A stretch of DNA of 13,455 nt from DASQZJ01 sp035638775 (GCA_035638775.1 DASQZJ010000022.1:1-13455), one strand, 5' to 3'; positions 8,045-13,455 are shown, numbered from the stretch's first letter. Numbers and translations are program-made. Notes: generated by a model from the letters alone, not told the origin.

Positions 8045-8730
8045 GCGCCGTCCCGTCGACCGTAGCGGCGCGCCAGCGTCTCCGGGGCGGCGCCGGCGCG
8101 GTACGCCAGCCGCAGCCGCCACATCAGCGCGATGGTGCGCCAGGCGCCGGCGCGCTCCCAGCGCCGGGCGGAGGTCCGCAGGGGTCCCCGCAGGCGCGCA
8201 GGCCGGGCAAGCCCCCGCAGGCGGCGGCTGAGCTCGATGTCTTCCATCAGCGGCAGCGGGGCGAAGCCACCCAGGCTCTCGAACAGGGCGCGCTCGACGA
8301 AGATGCCCTGGTCGCCGGTGGCGATGCCGGTGAACGCCGAGCGCAGGTTCATCATCGCGGCGACCACACCCAACAGCGGCCGCGGGCTGTCGATGACGAC
8401 ATCGAACCGGCCCCAGCGTCCGTTCCGGGACCGCGCCTCCAGGATCTGGCCGACGGCATCGGTGCAGGGCAGGGTGTCCGCATGCAGGAACCAGAGCGTC
8501 CCGCCGCGCGCCCGGGCCGCGCCGGCGTTCATCTGCAGCGCCCGACCGGGGCTGGCCCGGACCAGCGTATCCACGAACGGCGCCGCGAGCGTGCCGGTGC
8601 CGTCGGCGCTGCCGCCGTCGACCAGGATCAGTTCGTGCCCGGCTTCGCGGCAGCGCTGGAGCCGCTCCAGCACCGGGACGATACCGGCCGCCTCGTTCAG
8701 CGCCGGCATGACGATGCTGACCTGTTCCAT
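8041..8730 (-). CDS. TIGR04283 family GT2 glycosyltransferase
   Basis: This 229-residue family-2 glycosyltransferase has the opening SIVMPALNEAAGI (5-17), a nucleotide-sugar site at ELILVDGGSADGT (33-45), the HAD metal motif in WFLHADTLP (80-88), ATGDQGIFV (137-145), and the catalytic region LPLMEDIELSRRLR (159-172). There is no membrane helix, and the length fits TIGR04283. Members of this family are regularly encoded next to a TIGR04282 protein, as here with a four-base ATGA overlap. The family title mentions arsenosugar biosynthesis; nothing else in the window supports arsenic chemistry. The Shine-Dalgarno before this ATG is weak. The gene is read away from tRNA-Ala, so the 87 bp between them hold both promoters. 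Confidence 0.88.
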   Translation of the reverse strand: MEQVSIVMPALNEAAGIVPVLERLQRCREAGHELILVDGGSADGTGTLAAPFVDTLVRASPGRALQMNAGAARARGGTLWFLHADTLPCTDAVGQILEARSRNGRWGRFDVVIDSPRPLLGVVAAMMNLRSAFTGIATGDQGIFVERALFESLGGFAPLPLMEDIELSRRLRGLARPARLRGPLRTSARRWERAGAWRTIALMWRLRLAYRAGAAPETLARRYGRRDGA

Positions 8731-8766
8731 GGGGTTCCGGGGTTGTGGCGAAATCCGCGAACGCGA

Positions 8767-8808
8767 TGCTAGAATACCACCCGACGCGGGGCGGAGACAG
8801 GCCCCGCG
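8767..8808 (+). promoter_or_regulatory. tRNA-Ala promoter and leader hairpin
   Basis: An extended -10 box TG-C-TAGAAT (8767-8775) differs from TATAAT at two positions and lacks a good -35. About ten bases downstream, CGCGGGGC (8785-8792) and GCCCCGCG (8801-8808) form a perfect 8-bp stem around an 8-base loop, ending nine bases before the mature tRNA. The stem may guide 5' leader processing or block read-in from upstream. Confidence 0.4.
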
Positions 8809-8817
8809 CTTTCGTCC

Positions 8818-8893
<76 letters not shown>

Positions 8894-8903
8894 GTCGAGC
8901 ATG

Positions 8904-8931
8904 AAAAAGCCCGCCTTCCGGCGGGCTTTTT
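8904..8931. terminator. bidirectional rho-independent terminator
   Basis: A five-A run precedes GCCCGCC, loop TTCC and GGCGGGC, followed by a five-T run: a 7-bp GC stem flanked by A/T tracts. It can therefore stop transcription on either strand. It lies 11 bases after tRNA-Ala and about 20 bases beyond the stop codon of the converging P450 gene, so it probably serves both. Confidence 0.9.
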
Positions 8932-8952
8932 CGTTCCCCCCGTGCCGACCCG

Positions 8953-10212
8953 TCAGGTCGGAATTCTCACCATCAGCTTGCTGTAGCCGTGCACGAAGCT
9001 GGAGGGGACACGCTCCGGCTCTTCCATGACCTCGATGGTGTCGAAGCGCTGCATGATCTCCTCCCAGAGGATGCGCAGCTGCAGCTCGCCCACGCGGTTG
9101 CCCATGCAGCGATGGATGCCGTAACCGAAGGACAGGTGGTGGCGCGGGTTGGGCCGGTCGATGATGAAGTCGTCCGCCCGCTCGATCTCGTCCTCGTCGC
9201 GGTTGCCCGAGACGTACCACATCACCACCTTGTCACCCTTGCGGATGGTCCTGCCGTGGAGCTCGGTGTCCTCCATCGCGATCCGCCGCATGTGCGCGAG
9301 CGGTGTCTGCCAGCGGATGATCTCGGGCACCATGCTCTTGATCAGCGACCGGTCCTCGCGCAGCTTGCGATATTGCTCCGGGTACTTGTTGAGCGCCACC
9401 ACGCCGCCGCTGATCGAGTTGCGGGTGGTGTCGTTGCCGCCCACGATCAGCAGGATCAGGTTGCCCAGGTACTCGGTGCGGTCCATGTTGCGGGTGGACT
9501 CCCCGTGGGCCAGCATCGAGACCAGGTCGTTGCCGGGCTCGGCGTTGACGCGCTCGTTCCAGAGCTCCACGAACGCCTCCAGGCATTCGAGCAGCTCGGC
9601 ACGGCGCTCCTCCTGGGTGTTCACCAGCCCGCGCCCGGTACCGCGCTCCGGATCGGACGTGGCGATGTCCGACCAGCGCGTGAGCTTGCGCCGCTCCGCG
9701 AACGGGAAATCCAGCAGGGTGGCCAGGGTCTGGCTCGTGAGCTCGATGGAGACGCGGTCGACCCAGTCGAAAGTCTCGTTGCGCGGCAGGTTGTCCAGCA
9801 TGTTCTGGACGCGCTCGCGGATGGTTCCCTCGAGCTTCGCCAGGTTGGACGGGGCCACCACCGGGCTGACCACCTTGCGCTGCTCGTCGTGCTTGGGCGG
9901 GTCCATGGCGATGAACATGGGCAGCGGGAAGTCCTCGGCCGGGTCCGCTATGGTGATCGCCGGCTCGGACGAGAAGATCCCCGGGTGCGTCTCCACCTGC
10001 ATGATGTCGCGGAACCTCGTGACCGACCAGTAGGGCCCGTAGTAGCTCTCGCGGCAGTAGTGCACCGGATCCTCGCGTCGCAGCCGCTCGAAGAACGGCC
10101 AGAAGGTGTCGTTCTGGAAGCGGTCCTCGCGGCTGACGTCGATCTCTTCCAGGGGCATCGCCCAGGCCTCTTCGCGGGCCGTGGCGACGGGATCTTTGCG
10201 TACCTGGCTCAT
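8953..10212 (-). CDS. cytochrome P450, CYP153-like (alkane/fatty acid terminal hydroxylase type)
   Basis: This 419-residue soluble bacterial P450 has an I-helix oxygen-activation motif GGNDTTR (258-264), the ExxR pair in EIIR (297-300), and a heme-binding loop FGYGIHRCMG with Cys369 as axial ligand. The segments MFIAMDPPKHDEQRK (99-113), RWQTPLAHMRR (300-310) and VVMWYVSGNRDED (329-341) are characteristic of CYP153. That family hydroxylates the terminal carbon of medium-chain alkanes and related compounds, using electrons from a ferredoxin and a ferredoxin reductase. The start is supported by AGGAGGAG about seven bases before the ATG. The ferredoxin gene lies 61 bp upstream on the same strand and is its likely electron donor. 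No reductase gene is adjacent: downstream come the terminator and tRNA-Ala. CYP153 membership is my reading of motifs, not a search result; P450 identity is certain. Confidence 0.93.
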   Translation of the reverse strand: MSQVRKDPVATAREEAWAMPLEEIDVSREDRFQNDTFWPFFERLRREDPVHYCRESYYGPYWSVTRFRDIMQVETHPGIFSSEPAITIADPAEDFPLPMFIAMDPPKHDEQRKVVSPVVAPSNLAKLEGTIRERVQNMLDNLPRNETFDWVDRVSIELTSQTLATLLDFPFAERRKLTRWSDIATSDPERGTGRGLVNTQEERRAELLECLEAFVELWNERVNAEPGNDLVSMLAHGESTRNMDRTEYLGNLILLIVGGNDTTRNSISGGVVALNKYPEQYRKLREDRSLIKSMVPEIIRWQTPLAHMRRIAMEDTELHGRTIRKGDKVVMWYVSGNRDEDEIERADDFIIDRPNPRHHLSFGYGIHRCMGNRVGELQLRILWEEIMQRFDTIEVMEEPERVPSSFVHGYSKLMVRIPT

Positions 10213-10273
10213 GTCAGCTCTCCTCCTCGCATTCGTGATGCCGCATACCTCGCGGAGCCTGCCGGCGCCCCCA

Positions 10274-10594
10274 TCAGAACTGGTACTCCGGCAGCTGCAC
10301 CACCAGCCCTTCAAGCTTTTCGCTGACCGGGATCTGGCAGGACAGGCGGGAGTTGCCCTGACGGTCGGGGTGCTGGCTGAGCATCGAGTCCTCGATGTCG
10401 CCGGGAGGCCCCACGACCTCCAGCCACTGCTCGTCCACCAGGACGTGACAGGTGGCGCAGGCGCACTCGCCGCCGCAGTCGGCGTCAATGCCGGGAACAC
10501 TGTGCTCGACCGCGACCCGCATCAGCGGCATGCCGATTTCCGCCTCGACGGTGTGGGTGGTGCCGTCGTGCTCGATGAATGTCACTGTGGGCAT
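10274..10594 (-). CDS. [2Fe-2S] ferredoxin, adrenodoxin/putidaredoxin type
   Basis: This 106-residue ferredoxin has cluster ligands Cys40, Cys46, Cys49 and Cys86 in the pattern C-x5-C-x2-C...C (CGGECACATCHVLV and RLSCQI). An extra Cys44 sits inside the loop. DIEDSMLS (67-73) is the acidic interaction helix typical of ferredoxins that pass single electrons to P450s or Fe-S assembly proteins. It begins with ATG preceded by GAGGG, at close spacing. It is followed after 61 bp by the CYP153-like gene on the same strand, which makes a P450 donor role more likely than a general isc-type role. A ferredoxin reductase must come from elsewhere in the genome. Confidence 0.93.
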   Translation of the reverse strand: MPTVTFIEHDGTTHTVEAEIGMPLMRVAVEHSVPGIDADCGGECACATCHVLVDEQWLEVVGPPGDIEDSMLSQHPDRQGNSRLSCQIPVSEKLEGLVVQLPEYQF

Positions 10595-10633
10595 CTGTCC
10601 CTCGCTGGGATATCCGGTTGACCTCTGCCATGA

Positions 10634-10662
10634 TGGTTAGCCTAACTCAGTAGGATATGCAA
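10634..10662 (-). promoter_or_regulatory. possible promoter and palindromic operator of the ferredoxin-P450 unit
   Basis: On the minus strand TTGCAT (10662-10657) is a fair -35 box, with TAACCA (10639-10634) 17 bases on as a weak -10. The palindrome GTTAG-G-CTAAC on that strand (10636-10646) overlaps the -10 and lies about 42 bases before the ferredoxin start, a position where a repressor could act. Symmetry and position are seen; the regulator and function are inferred. Confidence 0.33.
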
Positions 10663-10796
10663 GCCCCCGCCGGCCCGGGCCCGCTGCAGGCGGGTGCGCG
10701 TGGCGGATGGATGCCGCTTGTCGCGCCGTTCCGCGCCCGCCGATTTGCATGCGCGTTCACGACACGGGAAACTGTGTCGCGCCGGCGCACAGACGG

Positions 10797-10873
10797 GCCC
10801 CGATAGCTCAGCTGGATAGAGCGTCCCCCTCCTAAGGGGAAGGTCCCAGGTTCGAGTCCTGGTCGGGGCGCCA
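10797..10873 (+). tRNA. tRNA-Arg (anticodon CCT)
   Basis: The cloverleaf has acceptor stem GCCCCGA/TCGGGGC, D-stem GCTC/GAGC, anticodon stem TCCCC/GGGGA with loop CTCCTAA (anticodon CCT, reading AGG), T-stem CCAGG/CCTGG with loop TTCGAGT, discriminator G, and encoded CCA (10871-10873). Upstream, CGACAC and GTGTCG (10760-10779) form a 6-bp hairpin. No terminator follows directly. AT-rich DNA starts immediately after the CCA, as is common where a mobile element has integrated at a tRNA 3' end. Confidence 0.97.
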
Positions 10874-11062
10874 GATTTCCCCCATAAAACATGCGCTTAT
10901 CTTTGAGTGGTTTTGTGGCTGTTTGTGTGATTTTGCCCAATTCCCGGATATTGTGTGATAGGGATGTGATGAAACTGCTCCGGGTATATGGCTTTTAGGT
11001 CAACCGTGCGCTCGCTCCAATACTAGGGTATTCGGTGCACTCCGAGAAGCAGGTCGGGGCGC
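10861..11062 (+). repeat. 11-bp direct repeat of the tRNA-Arg 3' end (possible att remnant)
   Basis: GGTCGGGGCGC at 10861-10871, part of the tRNA-Arg T-stem, acceptor and CC of CCA, recurs exactly at 11052-11062. Tyrosine integrases that use tRNA genes leave such direct repeats. This copy is short and GC-rich, so chance is possible, and no integrase is visible in the window. The coordinates span both copies and the AT-rich DNA between them. Confidence 0.3.
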
Positions 11063-11234
11063 AGTGCATGCGTGTGCGCCGACATAGCTGGACGCCATCC
11101 CCGATCGGACCCCGAGCCATGACTTGGAGGGTTACGCGATCAACCAGGCTGGCGGAGCGGGTAAGACGGGGAGCCGTGGGAAGAGGGGTCTATTTTCTCG
11201 TTTGATTCGCCCCGGACTCCCTCTTGCCTAACCG
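10874..11234. other. AT-rich segment after tRNA-Arg without a recognisable gene
   Basis: About 360 bp separate the tRNA from the nearest coding remnant. My hand count for 10921-10980 is 26 G/C of 60, far below the flanking genes. No frame gives a plausible protein; the longest reads are short and lack a ribosome-binding site. Apart from the 11-bp tRNA copy, I see no terminator, integrase or structured RNA here. It is probably decayed mobile-element DNA. Confidence 0.45.
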
Positions 11235-11396
11235 CTACGCGATGGCGATCGCGATAAGCATGGCGATCCCGATGAGCAAGAACATTGCGCCATAGGTCGG
11301 GTCTCCGACACCGGATGCCACACTCCGGGCAACTGCGATGACCCCGCCCACACTGAGACCGATTGCCCCAAGCAAGCAGTAGCGAGCGGCTCGGGG
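11235..11396 (-). pseudogene. 3' remnant of a small two-helix membrane protein, cut by the inverted-repeat element
   Basis: The minus-strand frame ending at TAG 11235-11237 reads CLLGAIGLSVGGVIAVA, a short hydrophilic turn (RSVASGVGDPTYG), then AMFLLIGIAMLIAIAIA. These are two clear membrane helices with a natural stop, 52 codons in all. Going upstream, the frame meets TGA at 11397-11399, inside the left arm of the 19-bp inverted repeat that begins at 11392, with no good start codon or ribosome-binding site before it. The simplest reading is a small membrane protein that lost its first residues when the element inserted or the region was rearranged. Translation from an internal GTG or TTG cannot be excluded. 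Family is not recognised. It lies on the same strand as, and downstream of, the Rhs gene and its membrane partner, so it may be an orphan immunity-type gene. Confidence 0.45.
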
Positions 11397-11519
11397 TCAG
11401 GTCTTGCAATAAGGCATCAACGGTCTTTAGCTACGGCATATGGCACTTTCGAAATAGGCTCGCCGTTTCGGAGTCCGGGAGCCTGTCCGGCCAATGTTTG
11501 ATTGCAAGACCTGACCCCG
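11392..11519. mobile_element. 128-bp MITE-like element with 19-bp perfect inverted repeats
   Basis: The left arm CGGGGTCAGGTCTTGCAAT (11392-11410) is exactly complementary to the right arm at 11501-11519, with 90 bp between. No complete ORF lies inside, and no target-site duplication is obvious at the edges. From memory, GGGGTCAGGTCTTGCAAT-like ends accompany REP-associated (Y1-type) tyrosine transposase loci in many proteobacteria. That link is recalled, not verified. The element could be a non-autonomous, internally deleted copy. It separates the complete membrane gene, whose stop is 16 bases beyond the right arm, from the truncated one at the left arm. Confidence 0.65.
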
Positions 11520-11535
11520 TTTTTCCTCGAACGGT

Positions 11536-11901
11536 TCATTGTTTGCCTGGCAGCCGATCTATGACCGCATAGATCGCCACGAACGTTAAACAAGGGAGGA
11601 CGAACTCAATATCGTTCAAAACATTTGGGGTGTTGACGGGCGCCAGGTAGTGCGAGAGCTCGACTCCAGAGGCCGCTTGCATGCGAAAAAGGATGAGCAT
11701 GGGAAAAACGACAGTGACAAGAACTACTATTGCGCTGAGAACGACCACGGATAGCCGCTTCAGGTAGCGCGAGAGCACTGCGGTGGCGGTCGCCACGCCT
11801 AGCACACCCGAAAACCGAAACGTTGACAGGCCATATGCCACCGCAATCAGTATGACCGCAAAGACCGAGTATAGGAGTACAGATTTCAGGCGCTTGGTCA
11901 C
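11536..11901 (-). CDS. small multi-helix membrane protein, candidate immunity protein of the Rhs tail toxin
   Basis: This 121-residue protein shows hydrophobic segments at about 7-25, 31-45 (weaker), 50-72 and 98-116, so three or four membrane helices, with a short exposed loop at about 75-97. No family is recognised. I chose the GTG at 11901-11899 because it overlaps the Rhs stop codon as GTGA and has AGGTGG just upstream, which suggests translational coupling. Longer in-frame starts (to 11991) would overlap the Rhs coding sequence deeply. Small membrane proteins encoded directly after polymorphic toxins are often immunity proteins. That is inference here, resting on position, overlap and size. 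The base composition is low in GC (27 of 60 by hand count at 11581-11640), unlike the Rhs core. The 19-bp inverted-repeat element begins 16 bases after its stop. Confidence 0.7.
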   Translation of the reverse strand: MTKRLKSVLLYSVFAVILIAVAYGLSTFRFSGVLGVATATAVLSRYLKRLSVVVLSAIVVLVTVVFPMLILFRMQAASGVELSHYLAPVNTPNVLNDIEFVLPCLTFVAIYAVIDRLPGKQ

Positions 11902-13455
11902 TTCCCACCTTTCCCATTCGCAATACACTGTGCAAAGCGTTTGCTGCAACGTTGAGTCTTTCTCGCATTGCCGGCGGCTCTTGCATAGCACCCTTGACGT
12001 TCTACGTCACAGCAGTACCGGATCGAGCGCTTGCATGCGTAGTCGACAGATGCTTTACATGCCTTCCAACGCAGCCAGTTTGAGAGCGTTGATCCATTGG
12101 GGATTTGACTCGAGCGACACATCTTGTACCGCCCCTTGCACTTGTTGCGAAAATCCCTGAGTCCGAGTGGGTCCACCCTGTTGGTGGGATCCGCATGTAC
12201 GTATGCATACAGATTGACCCCTGCAGATAATCCCAGAGGATCTCGGCTGAGCCAACGGTGAAGCTGCGACGAGTATGCACGATTGAGAGTCAGGTAAAGC
12301 GTGTTCTGGGCATCGTACAGCATCCCCGAATAGGCAAATGCAGGCACAACGCCACCCGCACGCCGGTGATGGCCAAGGCCGTCGTTGTACACATGGGTGA
12401 TCCCATAAGGACTGTACTTCACCCGACTAAGAACGTGGCCACGACGGTTCGCGACGGCTGTCACCGAGCCCAGATGGTTCCGCAGGTAGTACCGCTTCTG
12501 CCCGTCCCGGACCTCCCCCTCGGGCTCGAACGTTGCCACGACGTTGCCGGAGGCATCCCGCGCCTGGCAGGGCAGGGCGCCGCTGCCGCACCAGACGTAG
12601 TCCGTCTCCTGCGGCTGACTGCTGCCGGCATCATGCACGATGGCGATCCGGCGCCCGAGCGGGTCGTAGCGGAAGCGCGTGACCTTGCCGGAGCCGGTGT
12701 CGGTCACCGCGATCAGCCGCCCGGCGGCATCCCAGCGGTAGGTGTGGGTGCCATCATCGGTGAGATGGCCGTCCGCGTCGTAGGTGTAGGCCTTTCCGTT
12801 GGCCTGCGTGATCTGGTCGACGTCGTTGTAGCGGGCCGTGAAGGCCTGGGACGTCGGACCGGTGGCCCGGAGCAGGTTGTCGACGCGGTCGTAGGTGTAG
12901 GTCCGGTCCGGATCACGCCGTGAGGTGACGCCGGTCAGGCGGTCGGCGGCATCGTACTGGTAGTGGTCGGTGCGCCGGCCGAGGAAGGCGGGCAGGCCGA
13001 CGCGGGCCGATCCGCCGTGGCGGTCGTCGCCCTCGCCGCGGTCGGGGTCGCGGCCGCCGGTGCCGCGGTGCTGCATCCCGGCGTCCCCGTCGTTATCGGC
13101 AAAGGCGTGGCTGGTGCCCGTGTTGTGCGCCTGCGGGTCCTGGCGGTCACCGTGCGCTCCCTCCTGCTGTGGGTGCAAGAGCCGGTGCAGGGCGCCGAGC
13201 AGGCGCTGGCCGGCATCGTCGTCCTCGCCGGGCTGCCCGCTGCCCGGCAGGGCCAGCCGTCCCAGGCTCCCGGCCGGGCCCTGGATCATGGACAGGATCC
13301 GGCCGGCGGCGTCGCTGGTATACCCGAAGCTGCGCACCGGCGGGCCGAAGGCGCCGGTGTGGTTGAGGATCGCCTTCAGGCGCCGGTCGTGGCGGTTGGA
13401 CTGGTAGCGGTAGTCCACGCGCAGCCGGCTGCCGGCGAGGCGCGCGCGGGTGACC
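11898..13455 (-). CDS. RHS repeat-associated core protein with variable C-terminal tail (5' end beyond window)
   Basis: An open frame of 519 codons enters from the right edge. The first codons (VTRARLAGSRLRVDYRYQSN) read as Rhs sequence, so the true start is outside. YD repeats are visible, for example HYQYDAADRLTGV, AYTYDADGHLT, HTYRWDAAGRLIAV and FRYDPLGRRIA. The core follows: YYLRNHLGSVTAV, FAYSGMLYDAQNTLYL, RAYSSQLHRWLSRDPLGL, NLYAYVHADPTNRVDPLGL. The second DPLGL (12159-12173) is the usual boundary where Rhs shells end and a variable toxin begins. The 86-residue tail (11901-12158) has nine cysteines and about 22 Arg/Lys against four Asp/Glu, matching no toxin family I know. A roughly 90-residue Asp/Gly/His-rich stretch (12969-13235) interrupts the repeats. 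Rhs proteins form cocoons that deliver toxins between cells, often by type VI secretion. The stop overlaps the following membrane gene (GTGA). Confidence 0.93.
   Translation of the reverse strand, partial: VTRARLAGSRLRVDYRYQSNRHDRRLKAILNHTGAFGPPVRSFGYTSDAAGRILSMIQGPAGSLGRLALPGSGQPGEDDDAGQRLLGALHRLLHPQQEGAHGDRQDPQAHNTGTSHAFADNDGDAGMQHRGTGGRDPDRGEGDDRHGGSARVGLPAFLGRRTDHYQYDAADRLTGVTSRRDPDRTYTYDRVDNLLRATGPTSQAFTARYNDVDQITQANGKAYTYDADGHLTDDGTHTYRWDAAGRLIAVTDTGSGKVTRFRYDPLGRRIAIVHDAGSSQPQETDYVWCGSGALPCQARDASGNVVATFEPEGEVRDGQKRYYLRNHLGSVTAVANRRGHVLSRVKYSPYGITHVYNDGLGHHRRAGGVVPAFAYSGMLYDAQNTLYLTLNRAYSSQLHRWLSRDPLGLSAGVNLYAYVHADPTNRVDPLGLRDFRNKCKGRYKMCRSSQIPNGSTLSNWLRWKACKASVDYACKRSIRYCCDVERQGCYARAAGNARKTQRCSKRFAQCIANGKGGK

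Noticed and set aside
8989..10326. 445-codon plus-strand open frame opposite the P450
   Set aside because: Its Val/His/Ala/Arg-rich translation is the mirror of P450 codons; all P450 motifs are on the minus strand.
10870..10940. Minus-strand peptide MGKITQTATKPLKDKR, faintly like the start of a phage-type integrase
   Set aside because: The resemblance covers only about 16 residues, the frame then reads straight into tRNA-Arg, and no catalytic region follows. It might be a relic but cannot be supported.
11119..11205. 28-codon plus-strand ORF starting MTWRVTRSTRLAERVRR
   Set aside because: It has no convincing ribosome-binding site or family resemblance and lies in decayed AT-rich DNA; its Arg-rich reading is not distinctive.
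11363..11572. 69-codon plus-strand ORF spanning the inverted-repeat element
   Set aside because: It runs across both repeat arms and into the antisense of two membrane-protein frames, with no recognisable domain.
11902..11991. Longer ATG start for the candidate immunity gene, 30 codons upstream
   Set aside because: It would overlap the Rhs tail deeply and add a cysteine- and charge-rich lead that mirrors toxin codons. The GTG at 11901 with AGGTGG and a four-base overlap is more natural.
12258..12923. 221-codon plus-strand open frame opposite rhs
   Set aside because: It is the antisense of YD-repeat codons, giving Val/Gly/Arg-rich repeats with no domain and no ribosome-binding site.

Overview
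The window looks like chromosomal DNA from a high-GC bacterium, most likely a gammaproteobacterium. That guess rests on the set of families present (CYP153-type P450, LolD/YbbP-type exporter, paired TIGR04282/TIGR04283 glycosyltransferases); no rRNA or phylogenetic marker here settles it. Positions 1 to about 10,870 are dense housekeeping and metabolic genes. From 10,874 to about 12,430 the sequence becomes clearly richer in AT, then returns to high GC inside a truncated Rhs gene that runs off the right edge.

Layout. (1) 1-531, minus strand: a small DUF2934 protein followed by the N-terminus of a P-type cation ATPase that runs off the left edge. (2) 992-2197, plus: phosphoglycerate kinase, apparently alone. 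(3) 2443-6896, plus: a tight three-gene operon of ABC ATPase, ten-helix FtsX-type permease and exported AttH/CrtC-like lipocalin-fold protein, probably an envelope lipid or hydrophobic-compound system. (4) 6911-8730, minus: GT2 glycosyltransferase, TIGR04282-type nucleotidyl/glycosyltransferase and a GNAT acetyltransferase. The first two overlap by ATGA. (5) tRNA-Ala(CGC) at 8818-8893 with a strong terminator that also serves the next unit. (6) 8953-10594, minus: [2Fe-2S] ferredoxin followed by a CYP153-like cytochrome P450, an alkane-hydroxylase type pair with no reductase gene beside it. (7) tRNA-Arg(CCT) at 10797-10873, which marks the start of the accessory segment.

The accessory segment holds, read along the minus strand, an Rhs core protein whose last 86 residues are a variable cysteine-rich, strongly basic tail. 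A 121-residue multi-helix membrane protein overlaps its stop codon as GTGA. Then comes a 128-bp element bounded by 19-bp perfect inverted repeats, and then the 3' remnant of another small membrane protein cut off at the element's edge. The most interesting proposal is that the Rhs tail and the overlapping membrane protein are an undescribed toxin-immunity pair. The tRNA-Arg end, the base-composition step, an 11-bp copy of the tRNA 3' end and the inverted-repeat element all suggest that this segment was acquired and rearranged.
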